NCBI GenBank assembly: GCA_008638375.1
Contig: CM018041.1
Span: forward strand, 15,333,716 to 15,397,715
DNA from: Nyssa sinensis
Taxonomy: Eukaryota > Streptophyta > Magnoliopsida > Cornales > Nyssaceae
DNA: 64,000 bases
Reading direction: 5' to 3'
Made by a program: the position numbers and the translations under genes. Positions 44,492 to 57,800 of the stretch are shown here, one piece after another; position 1 is the stretch's first letter; every line of letters begins with the position of its first letter. The notes beneath the pieces were generated by a model. That model was not told the DNA's origin, ran no database searches, and saw nothing but the letters and a program-made list of their open reading frames with translations.

Positions 44492-47400
44492 TGTCACGAC
44501 CCGAAACCCACCCTATGCGGATCTCGTATCGTGGGGCCGACCCAATGGCCGTCCCTACTTTTTCCATTCTTTTACCAATGATAACAATAAATAATATAAA
44601 CATGACATTAAAGTGCGGAAGCTTTATTACAATTATTGTTCAAAGACTAAACTTCAAACTAACAATAAACTGATCCTAAACCACTCTTAGGTGGTGAGTA
44701 CATGGGAGAGACTTCATTCATTACTCTTATGCTCCTCAACTGTCTCCTTAAGCTCCTGATCTCCTACTATGGTTCTGTAACATTCTCACCTGAAAAATTT
44801 AGTAAGGGGTGAGCTACAAACTCAGTAAGTAGAAGCCTATCCCCAATACGGATGGGGATGACATAAATGAATACAAGTCAAAGTAACATGATAGCCAGTC
44901 ATGATAACGATTCCAGTCAACTGTAAAATGCCACAATGGCCAATAAGCGACAAGGTACAATAACAGTCAAGAGTAACCAATGAATGACAACGTACAATAA
45001 CCGTCAAGAGTAACAGTGTAGCATGAATATAGAATAGGCTCGATGAACACAATCAATATAAATACTGCCACAATGAAACGGTCACAATCAAGTCCAATAA
45101 ACAAAACCAATCAACATAGAACTATATCAATTAACATGGATAATGCCTTTACTCTGTTCAGGGTTTGGCAGACCCTCGGTCATTTGGGGCCCGGCATACC
45201 CCCCATTAACATAAATGCATATAAAATGCCCATTAACCTTACTGCATAAAAACGCCATAATTGCCATATGTCTTTTTGACCCGTAGGTCCCATAAATTGA
45301 CCCGTAGGTCCCAGTCAATCAGATAGCATCAGATAGGTAATGTGACTGAGCACAAAACCCGGCACTTAACATAAATTAAGATTCTATAGTATTCCATATG
45401 AATGTACAAAACACGGAACATCATAACGTAACATACAGTAAATGGATATCAGTGAAATGAATCAGTCATGCAACATCAACCAATAGGCATCCACCAGGTA
45501 GAGCAATATCCATGGTGGGAAACAATGACAGTGAGTACATATAAGAGTACAAGATTGGCAGTAATAGAAAGAACGTGGCTTGGAAACCACGTATTAAAGA
45601 TAGGAATCCACTTACCTCATCAACGTCTTAATATCCCGTGACTTTCTCCTTCCCTTTTGACTTGCCTATAAATCAATAAACACGTTTCAGCTTTCATATC
45701 ATTTACCGAATTTATGCCTCGTTACTCTAAATACCTCCCTTACTAATTTATGTTTTACGATTTCCATTTTAAACTTAATTTACCCAAGGGCAACATGGTC
45801 ATTTACGTGTCTCTACTTTTTGGGTTCTGTTTTCATAATTTGGACTCCACCGTTGAGTCCAGTAGGTTTGAATTAATAAAAATTCACTATTTACTTAACT
45901 AAATCGGAGTCCGTTTGACTCACCTTTGGACGTAGGGGCATTTTGGTCATTTTGGCATTCTTCGGTTATATTTTTTTTTTTTCGGGACTCCGTCTCGTAA
46001 AACAAACCTCACTATTAAATTCAGAGGGTCTAAAATAGTAAGTTTTCATTATTCGTTCTACTAATTTAGGCGTCGAAATTAAATTTAAAATTTATTAATT
46101 TAAATCATTTATTTAAATTAATTAATCTGGATAATACATATCGTATTTGAGCCCAAACAGATCACATGTGCCTTGGTGGCACAGTAGCTATGCTTCTCAC
46201 CCTTTCCCCTTTGGTCACAGGTTCAATTCGCTGCCCATACCATTTTTTTCATTTTCTGTTCATACATTTTTCATTTTTTTTTTTCATTTCCTGTTCAAGT
46301 TTAAGCCAACCATTGGATAACTCTCCTTTCTAACCAAACACTATCTAAACTCGAATTTAAAAATTTACCCATGAAGTACAAGTGTTGGGCAGTCATCTGA
46401 ATGGGTGGGTCGGGTCGGACCCGCCCCGGTTTGTCCCAAAATAAATCACAAAACTCCAGCCGTGCAGCACTCTCCCCACGCACGACTGTTCATCTTCTCT
46501 GTCAACGGCTACTTGCAGGCGACGGATTTTCTTGCGTTTTCCAGTGGAGTTCACTCCTACAAGTCATGGGCAATTCAAATCTATCGTCGGGTTTCCGATC
46601 GGAGTGCCGGAACACTCCCAAAACGGGAAAAATCGCAGCTCCGATGGAGCTGCGCAGTTTTTCTGGCCAGAATCTTTTCTTCCCAAATCTCACACCATTT
46701 TCTACACAGTTTGTCCCACTTTATTCTCTATTTAATTTCTGCACTTCCTAAGAATATTTCCTCATGGTTTAAACCGAGTTAGATGCATAAAAATGCCACA
46801 ACCCGATTATCAGTCCCTCCCCTGTACATGCTGTTTTCTCATTCGTTTCTAACCCGTTTTTCTTCATTTTTTTTTTAAATGACCCTCTTTCCATGCTCCT
46901 AAATACCCTATCATCAAATCTATATTTCATGCTTAATTTTAAGAACAAAAAATCAGATCTTACCTTTTCTCTGTATATTTTTTTTTTCCAGTTGTTGGCG
47001 CTTCTGTATCTTCCTTATTCTTTCCTGCGCCTGGGCCTGCTTCTTTCCTTATTCTTTTTTTTTCTTTCCTTCTGCTTCTTGCACCATGCACCACAGTGTT
47101 GTTTTTTTCCTCTTTGCTTTTTCCTTTCTTTTTTTTTTTCTCTCCACGAAACAGCCGTCCAAGCCGTGCCGCAGCAGCCTTCTTGTGTTTTTTTTTTTCT
47201 TTACTTCTTCCCAGTTTCTAACGCATGCTTCCTTCAGTTTTTTTTTTTTTTTTTTTTTTTATATATATAACTACTCTCTTAATTCTCTCTCTCTCTTGCG
47301 CCTTTCCATGTCCTGCGCCTATCAAACCTCCCCTGCCGGCCACACCTTGCTTTTAATTTTTTTTCAGTTACCTATTGTAACTAATTGACATATATTTGCT

Positions 47401-47749
47401 TACATACTCACACCTATATATATATATATATATCCATATAGATATATACTGTCCACCTTTTCAAATTCCCTTTTTTTTTTTTTTAGTTTTTTTTTTTTAT
47501 TTCTTTTTAAATGTTAGTCTTGTTTTATTTTTATTTATTTATTTATTTATTCATTTATTTATATATATACATATATATTTTTACATTCTATTTTCCATTC
47601 GTGGTTTGGTCGGGCATCGACCGGAAACTATTCGTACTTCAAAAACCATTAAATTTCCAACCTTTCCATTTTATTCAATATTAAACAAAAGCTTTAACGG
47701 CTCGAGTTTACTTGGCTCACTCGGTTACATTTTGGGTCGGGGTATTACA
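44492..47749 (-). mobile_element. Solo LTR of a gypsy-type element, 3.26 kb
   Basis: The plus strand begins TGTCACGACCCGAAACCC and ends GGGTCGGGGTATTACA, flanked by 5-bp direct repeats TTGGT (44487-44491 and 47750-47754). It contains no pol frame; the open frames at 46301-47800 are low-complexity, poly-T encoded phenylalanine tracts or fall in GC-rich LTR sequence. TG...CA ends, a 5-bp duplication and no internal region define a solo LTR. By comparison with 1551-1570 (primer-binding site next to a TGTCACGCCCC terminus) the transcription sense is minus. It is a diverged relative of the LTR it landed in. Confidence 0.8.
46160..46245 (+). repeat. tRNA-like segment in the solo LTR
   Basis: TGGTGGCACAGTAGCTATGC looks like an A-box and CAGGTTCAATTCGCTGC like a B-box, about 50 bases apart. 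It may be a SINE head; no acceptor stem could be drawn. Confidence 0.35.
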
Positions 47750-48776
47750 TTGGTGGTGAGCCACACAGAACGGCATTATCAAACTAATCTTATCGAATAA
47801 CAATCTCGGTTAGTGAGGTTCTAATTTGCTAGCCATAGAAGATGAATTTATTGGTTTGAAATTTTATGAATATCAAATATGAACCATGATTGAACTTTGA
47901 ATCATCAAACTAAGAATTATTGAACTATGGCTAAGATTGAACTATGATATTGTCTATTGGATTTGAAATTGTTTATCGAACTATGTTATTGAACTATGAT
48001 TAAGATTGAATCATGATATTGATTTGATTATTGTTATTGGACCATGGCTTGAACCATGAGTTTGAACCATGATTATGATTGAACTGTAATATTGATCATT
48101 GTTATCTGATTATGATTGAACTGTAATATTGATCATTGTTATCGAACTATGTTATTGAATCATTATTATGATTGAACTATGTTATTGATTATTGATTTAT
48201 GACTGTGATTGAACTAAGATCTATTGAAAATGAATTTGATACTATTCTTTGAACTATTGTGTTTTGATACGACGTACTCCAATTCTATATGAGTATAGAC
48301 ATTTCAATATAGAACTACATAGTAGTTTTGAAACCCTTGGCATGTTATTAAATTTTCACGGAGTCGTCGAGTTCATTACAGATGTTTACCATGTTTTTAG
48401 GTGAAGATTAGACGGACTCGTTTTCAAGTGATGCATACTAAGTGCTTCAGGGATGAAGCGAGTTCTTTTTAAAGAGTCGTTGATTGAAGGTAGATTAGAT
48501 GGTTTTTGATTTTGTGAATTAAGTTGTGTAATGTTATACTACTCAACACTGCTTTGTGACGTGGAAGCTATATCGTTCAGAAACAATATTTAATTGACTG
48601 ATCAGGTTGTGTGGCTTACTTTATGAATATGAAAAAGATGTTTAAAGAAAAGAAAAAAATTTATTCCACAGCGTTTGACTAAATGGGGTAATTAGAAAGG
48701 TGTTATGATTATTAAAAGGTCTTGGTGGCCGATCACGAACCCCTAATCTACATAAGCTGGGTTCCGGGTCGTGACA

Positions 48777-49499
48777 ACATTGAAATAGGAAATGAAGGTG
48801 CTTCGTGAGATTATATGTTTATAATTATATCATGTCTCTAACCCTCCATATATTGACTACCTGACTATTATTGTCAAACCATATGTAGTGGTGCGATGCC
48901 CTTTTGATACTTATGTTTACACTTGTGTTTGGAATATGATGATGTGGTGCGCTTGTGATGCATACTGGACTATAGAGTGTGTCCTCTTCGGACCTGCATT
49001 AGTTTTTGCATGTTGCTTGCTTGTGTATTTTAGAAAACCCTACTGAGTGTTATGGCTCACCTCTGTTGTTCATGGGAATGACATGTATTGACTTGATGAA
49101 CGACTGATGGGAAGAAGTGAGAGATGGACTGAAGTCATTGTATTGCTTAGTTACTTTTTTATATTTATTCATTTATTTATTGAGGGTGTTTGTACCCTCC
49201 AGACTATTCATGTATATGTCATGTATATAAGAATTGTAGAGTTGGCTCTGGACTACCTTGTGTAATGCGGTTGATGGATATTCGATGCAATTACATTATG
49301 ATAATAATCAATTTCTTTTAATCCCGTTACGGGGCTTGAACAAGTCTAATTAGAGAACCGAACCGGAATCAAATAAAGGAAATCAATTAAAAAAAATGAC
49401 ATGTATTTTATATACTTGATTAAGATGGTTAGTCCTATTACCTACCTTATCGAGGTGCAATGACCTCTTAGTCCGACCTTGCGGGTCAGGAGTGTGACA
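48777..49499 (+). mobile_element. Another LTR fragment, ending GGGTCAGGAGTGTGACA
   Basis: Typical LTR features in this order: AACCCTACTGAGTGTTATGGCTCACC, a long pyrimidine/AT segment, and a TGACA terminus at 49499 after GACCTTGCGGGTCAGG. It directly abuts the LTR ending at 48776. The first part of the fragment is missing. Confidence 0.5.
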
Positions 49500-50227
49500 T
49501 TACAACTCTATGCCTCTTTTTATCTAATTTCAGATATGGATTTGTTATTTGTGTTTTAATTCAGTTTTTAAAATTGTTATTTGTTTTTATTTAAATTTTA
49601 TCAATTCAATTTCCTTGTTTCACATTTTTTTTTTGTGAAACAATATGTATTTAATTAATTGAATGTTTGTCCAGAAATTACAAAAAAAAATTAAAGTAAA
49701 TATAAAATGGGACTATATCATGAAAAATTAAAGAATCAAAACTATCAAATAAAAAAGGTATATTTTTAAGGAATTTACACACTATAATTATAACTAATTA
49801 GATTAAATATTCTGCTTATCTCCGTGAACAAAAATAAAAAGAAAAATAAAAACTTACAAATTGTTAGACCCTTCCCAAACAATTATTTATTAATTTAATT
49901 TTTAAATGAAATCTCTATTAAGTTAAAGCTTTAATTCTCATTAATGTGATCCCTTGAGTTTTTATTGCATGGATATATTTCAAGTTCAAAAAAATAAAAA
50001 TAAAATAAGATTTGGTTTTTTGGCATGAGGTCCACATTTTGAACCCTTCATAAAGGTAAAGTGATATCCCACTTGAGGATGTCTTGTAAGCATCTAAAAA
50101 GAGTTGACAGGGCAATCCTTCACTTGAAAGAGAAGAGAGACACCTAGTGAAAGACAATTGTTCATAGGCAATGTTTCATGCCCTTTATGACCTAGAACAA
50201 ACCCCACCTTTCTTATCATTTACGAGT
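49500..50227. other. Intergenic DNA, no gene recognised
   Basis: The minus frame 49918-50157 has no family resemblance and low confidence as a gene. Confidence 0.5.
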
Positions 50228-50330
50228 AATTATTCGACGATCTTAGAGGTAAGATGAATAAAATATTATAAATAAATATGTGACATATTATCTAATCATT
50301 GAATCATTATAAGGAACTATTTAATAATTT
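50228..50330. mobile_element. Small MITE, copy B of the 2061 family
   Basis: It opens AATTATTCGACGATCTTAG and closes AAGGAACTATTTAATAATT, with ATCTAATCATTGAATCATTA inside, the same layout as 2061-2179 and 51770-51902. It is diverged. Confidence 0.4.
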
Positions 50331-51769
50331 CTCGTCATCCACTCCCCATGACATACACAAATTTTGTCAATCACCTCATGAATCAGAAAGTCACTTCAGT
50401 CACTACTGAAGGTTGGAATTTATCAAAATGGGCTACCAAAAGTTAAACCCAAGACGAATCAGCTAATCACATATACATTGTATGTTACTATCACCCAATT
50501 TTCTATTTTCAACTTAAAAAAAAAAAAAACATAAATAAAGTATATGCGCATTATTAAATGCCAAACAAAGTATATGCGCATTATATGCCAATTGAGACTA
50601 ATATAGTTGGTAATTCATGATTTTTTTTTCAAAGAAGGATGTGTAATTTATTTTATTTTTCCAAATTTTGCGTTAAATTTTATCTCTGTAATTGTTACAT
50701 TGTTTAAGTTTTCAGGATTCAAAATTGAGATTAGAATCTAGACTATAAACTTAGGAAGACAAAAATTCAAAAAAATAGAATTTAAAAGAGATTTTTTGTA
50801 AAAATATAAAAATCTTGGAGGGACAACTCTTAATTATTTAAAAAATTTCTATCAAGATTAGGGGTAAAAGACCAAAGTTATAAAATGTTTTTCTATTTTT
50901 TTTTTTTGGGAGGGGACATTGTCTCCTAGCATACATGTGACTCCGCCACGACTAAGATACTTTTGTAAATTTATAAAATAATAATTGTATAATATATATT
51001 CTGTTAGAAAATATGCGCATTATAATTGTATTCTTCTATCTCATTCTTTTAATAATATAATATCACTCATTTTACTTTTTAATGTATGGCAATTCTTTTG
51101 TTGCCATTTTGACACTTTTTTTTTTTTGTTTTAAAAACTTCTATTATATAGGTCAACGTTCAATGAATCAACATTTATAAGTGCCTATTTGAAAGGGTTT
51201 TAGATTATGGAAAATTGTTTTTGACAGAATCTAATTATAAATTGAGATTTGATAAAAATTACTCAAAAGTGATTATATTATATGCATTTTTTAATTTTTT
51301 TTATTATAATATTTGTCTATATATAAAAATATATAAGATAATATAAATTATTTAATAAAGTTTAATATGTATAGCACTATAATATTATATAGTTTGTATA
51401 TATAAAAATAATTTTTCTTAATGAAAGATAACGATATATATATATATATACACACATTTAATCCAGCGACAGGGAGAGGAAAATTGAACCTATGCTAATT
51501 ATATAGAGATTGGGCTACTTGCACAATTGTACTACTTGAATATAATCTCGGTCCTTATAACTGGAGATAATTCTGCGACGATCGTTAGGAGTTAGAGTTT
51601 ATAAGATAGATCTAATTATCACGAAAAATGAGACTTAGTCTGATACGTGTAAGATGACACAAAATATCTTTAATCGATTTATCAAAAATAAAAAAATAAC
51701 TATATATATTTGAAATATTGAAAATTGAGATGCATGTTGAAACGGAAGTGGCAAAGAGTCTGATGAAAA
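50331..51769. other. AT-rich intergenic DNA, no gene recognised
   Basis: Repeated AAAGTATATGCGCATTA at 50538 and 50568 is a short direct repeat. 51470-51540 may contain a tRNA-like segment. No open frame of note. Confidence 0.45.
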
Positions 51770-51902
51770 GTTATTCAATGGTCTTATAATAGTGGTCGAA
51801 ATAATTAAATTATAAGCCACATGTGCTTCTATAATATTTTGATATTGATATAACTATTCATCTAATTCTTAGACCATAATCCCAAAAAATTATCAAATAA
51901 TT
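51770..51902. mobile_element. Small MITE, copy C of the 2061 family
   Basis: It opens AGTTATTCAATGGTCTTATA and closes TTAGACCATAATCCC...AAATAATT, with ATAACTATTCATCTAATTCT inside. Compared with 2061 it shares the TTATTCAATGGTCTT start, the CACATGTGCTTCTA / CACATATGCATCTA block and the right-hand inverted repeat. Confidence 0.5.
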
Positions 51903-53460
51903 TGATCCGACCGTGTGGGCCCGTCTCTTTATTTCTTTCTATTATTACACGTGTATAAATATGAAAATCGTGAGACACGCATAAGGGGCAAAAACCGCAA
52001 TTTTGAGCGCCTTGCATACAACCACCAGCTCATCCCATGCTTCTGCCGAAACGCTCAAACGAGACGAGCGGTTGAACATGGGCCCATAACTAAAAAATTC
52101 CGACGCGTTTTGTAGCCAAACAGGTGGAATGGAAGCAAAATATGAAATATGTGTTGTTATCCCAGGTGCAAATGCAAACATGGAGAGAAGCAAGAAAACG
52201 AGGTTAATTTTTTAATTTAGATCCTACATTTACACGATGTTTTTTTAGCTAATTAGTGGGTTGAGATGTACTATATTGCCACCTACCAACCTATTAACAC
52301 AATCTTTAATGCGATTGGAAAGAAAAACTCTTTTGAAATGAAAATGTTATTACCAATTGTTTGAACTTTGTATATGCACATGAATCTAACTACTTTGAAA
52401 ATTTCTTGTATCATAAACGTGGTGGATTGATTCGAGACTTTCGGATTTTGTAATTTTAATTGTGTGTAAGTTGAGTGTATGCATTACACGCTTACGTAAT
52501 TTGTATGCGTCGATGAAATTGTAAAAATCTGATTTTCATAAGTGATGAAAGTGATATTTATTTCCAATTTTTTTTCAAAATCACCGATTCTAGAGATCCA
52601 AATAGTTTTTTATTTGTTAATTCTTTTATCCTAACTCATGTGTCAGTTTATCGAATGTGATAACATAAATGAGGTTCATTGATTGTATTCATTGTTAAAC
52701 TGACATATGATTTGTGATAAAAAAAAGTTGAGATTTTTAGCATTATTCTTTTCAAATTTAATGAAGATAGAAGAGATTAACGTGTTAAATATTATTTGAT
52801 AGTAGGACTGAAGTCTTATCCGAGCAATGCAAATGCTCACCCCACACATTTAGCATAAGTTCGAATACCTTTTTCTCACTTCGTTATATATATATAAAAA
52901 AGAATAAATTATACTGAACTCTCTTTAAGTTTCTGACAATTTCACTAATTTTTTATTTTCAAATAAATATAGATTAAAATCTTAAATTTATTTTTATATA
53001 AAATAAAAATAACTTATTTACCTTAAACTTATTTTTATATAAATTGAAAATAGATTATTTAAAGAAGTTTAAAAAAATTGATCAAAATTAAAAAAAAATG
53101 AAAAAGATTGTTTTATTATTTTTAAAAAATTAACTAAACAAGATATTTATAATTTTTTCAATAAAACAAAAGAGATTAATATAATTTTAAAATTTTTTAA
53201 AAAATGGATGTAATTATCAAATTTTTTTTTTACCGAGGTTAGTGTAATTTATTTAAAAAAAAAGTAAATATGGGGTTGATAGTCAACAGTATATTTGACT
53301 TCTTAACTTAGCCATTCTGAGTCTGCCACGAATCAGACTTACATGAGCACGAGTGCACGATCATTTCGCTCTAAATTTCTACTTATATTTTCCTTGTCCT
53401 TTTTATGTAATGCGCAAAAAAAAAGGACGAGAAATTGAAATCCAAGGGAAAAGCAAACCC
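51903..53460. other. Intergenic DNA upstream of the ACT-repeat gene; unidentified GC-rich patch at 51903-52140
   Basis: 51903-52140 is less AT-rich and both strands have short open frames (for example 51945-52193 minus), but I could not identify a family. 52200-53460 is AT-rich and should include the promoter of the gene starting at 53675; no clear TATA box was found. A (GA)n tract at about 53465-53484 lies in the probable 5' UTR. Confidence 0.45.
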
Positions 53461-53674
53461 AACAGAGAGAGAGAGAGAGAGAGGACGAGAAAAAAAAACC
53501 AATGATCTTCGATTCATGATCTCTTTTTGACGGAATCTCCGATCTCACTACCGTTTCAACAAAGGGAGAGAGAAAACCCCGTGTGTGTTCACACTGTCTA
53601 TTATCTACTCCGCCAGTCTCTGCTTCGTTTGAAGTAGAAGAAGAACCAGGATACAGTGTGTGTGAGAGTGAGAA

Positions 53675-54799
53675 ATGGGCATTTTGTATGAAGATGTGGT
53701 TTTGATAAAAGAAGCTGAGAAACCTGGCGATCACACTGTGATTACTGTGAATTGCCCTGACAAGACTGGCCTGGGCTGTGATTTGTGTAGGATAATATTG
53801 CTGTTTGGTCTGAGCATTGCTAGAGGAGGTTTGGATAATTATTATTTTGTTCCTTTTCCCTATATGTATATATATATATTTTAATTTTTCTTGGCAATAT
53901 TTGAAATTTAAAGCCCAAAAAGGACAGGTATGCATTGTTTCTTTCCTTCTAATTTTCTGATTTTTGTTGGTGGGATCTGAGAATCTTAGAAACAGAAATG
54001 TTGGGTCATTGCGATTTTGTTTTTTTTTTCGCTGAATATTTTAAGAAACTGAATGGTGGGAATCGAGAATTGTAGCAAAACAAAATTTGGGTCAGTGCGA
54101 TTTTTATTTATTTATTTATTTTATTTTCTGATTCTCTTTTCGTGTGTTTTTGAGATTCTTAGCAAAACATAGATGGCTCTTTATTTTTAATTTTTTTCCC
54201 AGATTTTAATATTTTCGGTTTGTGGGTTTGAGATTTACCTGATAAAAATGATGGGTAATTCGTATTCTACATTTTTATCCAAATTTTCTTTAGCTAATTT
54301 CACCCGAACTTAAGATTCTTTTAGGAAAACAAAAGGCAGGAATTGAGATTCTTAGACAACTTTTCTTTGATTCTTTACTGTGCAGATGTTCAAACGGATG
54401 GCAAATGGTGTTACTTAGTTTTCTGGGTAGTTGGAAGGCCAACAAGAAGGTGGAATTTGTTAAAAGAGAGACTACTAGAGGTGTGTCCAATGTGTTCGCC
54501 GGCAGGTGTCAGGAATATACTATTACAGACCAGAATTTCAGCAGCCCAAGCCACCGGATGTGTTCCTATTGAAGTTCTGGTGCTATTATGATCGGGAAGG
54601 CCTCTTACATGGTACTCTTTCAGTTTTTGTGGAATTTAATTTTCTTGAGAAAATGAAATGCAAGCATTTGGAATTAATTCTCCCTGGGTCAAGATCTGAT
54701 TTTTTAATTTTTTTATATTCCATATTTTTCTTAGAGATTAAGAATTTTTTAGCTTACTTTGACTTGAAGATTGTTGTATTACATATACTTTGAAGTTGA

Positions 54800-54847
<48 letters not shown>

Positions 54848-57800
54848 CTTACATGGTACTCTTTCATTTTTGTATAAATTAATTTTCTCGTGAAAATGAA
54901 ATGTCAGCATTTGAGATTAATTCTCCCTGGATCAAGATCTGATTTTGTTAATTTTTTTTATTTGCCATATTTTTTGAAGAGATTAAGAAATTTTTGGCTT
55001 ACTTTGACTTGAAGATTGTTGTGTTACGTATACTTTGCAATTGAATTTTTTTATATATATTGGGAGGAATATGCTTTTCTTCCTTTGGTTTTTAATGGAA
55101 TCTCTACTATCCCTTCTGGCCTTCTTGTTTGTGGTGAGGGCATGCTGAAATTAATAGCAAAATGAAGGTCATTTTGTTAAATTGGAAGAGCAAATGTCGT
55201 CATGAGGAAGTTGGGATGTAGCATACGAATTTCAATCCTTGAAATCTATTAAGTTTTCCAAATATTATTATATATTTTCAAGAAAATTTATTGATTTGTT
55301 TTTTTCTGCCCCTTTCTTGATTTAATTTTCTTTTATATAGATGTAACCAAAGTTCTTTGCGAACTAGAGCTAACGATAAAGAGGGTTAAGGTATCCACAG
55401 CCCCAGATGGAAAAGTGATGGATCTCTTATTTGTTACAGACACCAGGTTTGTCTTTCTTGGTATCCCATGGTGCTAGGTTTCTGCTTCATCGTTTTCCCC
55501 CTATGTCTTCTATATTGTCTGTGTGATACTTACAGTTCCCTTGGAGGCAGAAGAAAGAAAAGAGTCCATAATCTTATGATTATATTCTTGGGTTTTTAAA
55601 TAATATGTTGTAAGTTCCAAAGTCATTTCCTCCATGTATTCTCAGCAACCAATACATTCATTTAATCAAAATTTTGGCAGCACATGACACATGCTTCACA
55701 TCTGAATGGGTGAATCAATACTAGAAATATAGTAAATTTTAATATTAATTTTTTGACTCAAAAAATATAGTAACATTGTATAATCAATAAATTTCAATCT
55801 GGGAGCGAGTTTCAGTGTTGACACCTAAATAATAAAGATAAAGAGGCAACAATGCTCAGAGCTTGTTATTAGTTACTTTATGACCAGTGAGAAAGGGGAT
55901 TCAACGAGCTAAACTGTTTTTACTAAGAATACTTAGTCGAAGAGAGTCATTTTCATCCACAATTAGATTAATTGTGTGCTGCACGCCTGCTTATTCAGAA
56001 TGTGGAATTAATCATCCTCCTCAAGAGGGCAAAACAAAAAGTATTTAAAGTGTCTTGTACAAATTTTTGTTTTTATAGATGGTTGAATGCAAGTTCTACA
56101 AAAGTTCTGCTATATTCTAATCTAACAGTAGGTTGCCTTATCCCCACCTCATGTTTGCTGTATCCATTCCATCTTTTGCATTTATGCAAGCCGTCTTATC
56201 TTATAGTTTGGAGTAGACATGGAAAAAAAGTACAGTGAAATTAGGGCTACAATTAAAACAACTTTTGAAAGATCATCATCACAGTTGAATGATTAGTGTG
56301 TCAGACTGTGTATGACCTATAATTTTACAGATGCTTTTTCCCCTGAGGAAAGATTTCAATAGGCTTGGCAAATTTTTTTTTTTTCTAAAAGAAAGAAAAG
56401 CAAAAAAAGGATAGAGACTTCAATGACTGGCCTCCTGGAATATTTGTCATGGCCACTTAGTTCAATTTACCTTCCAAATGCACCCTATGTGTCACTTTTG
56501 GCATCAAGTATAATCTTATCTTATATTATGGAGTGATTTAAGTATCTTCATGGACGAGTTTGCATGAATTTGCTCCATCACATAAAGTTCTATCACTCAT
56601 CATACGGTGGGTTGAGATGGAACTGAATCAGATAGAAATTACTTTGTCTAGAAATTTGAATGAATTGAGATGGAACTGAAGCACTGAAATTTTTGGTTTT
56701 CTTGAAATGTTACCTTACTGGGTTGTTTGATTTCCTATTTTTGTTATTGGAGGGGAAAAAAGGCTATGCAATTAACTCAGATTTTCCTTAGGCAAGCTTA
56801 AAAAGGTTTTAAATTATTCTAAATATACACGTAAGTCTTGATACATAAAAAATGTATTTATATACATTTGGGAAATCACTTATCGAAAAAAAAAGTTCAG
56901 GAAATCTCCATCATGCAAAATTCAGATTGTTTTTTGGCCCACTATGAGTCACTTAAGCGGAAATCTTTGTTTTTTGGTATTTGATCTAACTTTAAGCTCA
57001 GGACTTTCCTATAATTTATTTTAATGTTAAAAGGTGTAGTTGTATCATTCTTTTATTGGCTTTTATATTATGAATATAAATTCATTTGTGCCTTTTTCAA
57101 TCAGAGAACTTCTTCACACTAAGAAGAGACAGGAAGAAACAGTTGGTCATTTGAAAGCTGTATTAGGTGATGCTATGATTTGTTGTGAGATTGAACTGGC
57201 TGGTCCAGAAGTTACTGCATGTTCACAAGGGTCCTCGTTTCTTCCTTCTGCAATTAAGGAAGACATGTTCAGTTTAGAGTTGCCGAGTGAACACCCAAAT
57301 GGCTCTTCTGCCTCCAACACCATATCTGTTATAGTTGATAACTCCCTCAGCCCCTCTCACTCCCTTTTACAAATCCATTGTCAAGATCACAAAGGTCTCA
57401 TCTACGACATCATGAGAACTCTGAAGGATTATAATATCCAGGTATATGACTTAAACTGGCAAGAACCTGTTTACACTTTTTTCTCAAGAAAAAAGAGGAG
57501 ATATTTATTGCAATAATTGATGCATGCATTTTTTTTTGGGGTCCTCTTTGAGCCTTTTTTTGCATTTGGGAATACCCATGAAAGTGTTATGTTGGGAACT
57601 TTTGGTGATAAACTGAAAATCCCCCCTGAAATCTATGTGGATAGAAGCTCCTTTCTAATATTTGGACTACTTACCCCATCTTATGGAACCATAAGGTTGC
57701 TTTGTATATTCAGAAAACCATCAAAGTAAAAATGTCAATTGAACTCCAAAATAGTAGTTGTTGTGCTGGCACTTTAGTGAGGAAGAAGTGGAAAGTATCA

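Larger units (their letters stand above)
43860..48776 (+). mobile_element. Plus-oriented LTR, interrupted by a solo LTR at 44492-47749
   Basis: 43871-44491 and 47755-48776 together are homologous to 14054-15480, and the breakpoint falls inside the homologous stretch. Shared blocks: TTTTATTATACATATAAATA, CCACGGGGTATATTGGTGGT, GTATAGACATTTCA, ATGAAGCGAGTTCTTTTT and the terminus CATAAGCTGGGTTCCGGGTC then GTGACA. No primer-binding site or gag follows 48776, so this too is a solo or truncated LTR. Confidence 0.7.

Noticed and set aside
46401..47800. Several open frames of 60-134 codons
   Set aside because: They lie in a solo LTR. The 3' ones are poly-phenylalanine/leucine reads of poly-T, and the 5' ones overlap in three frames without conserved blocks.
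51945..52193. Open frames on both strands in a less AT-rich patch
   Set aside because: Possible gene remnant, but I could not match either strand to a family, so I do not call a gene.
53339..53935. 198-codon open frame antisense to the first exon of the ACR9-like gene
   Set aside because: It overlaps a well-supported exon and a (GA)n tract in the 5' UTR, and its product has no family resemblance.
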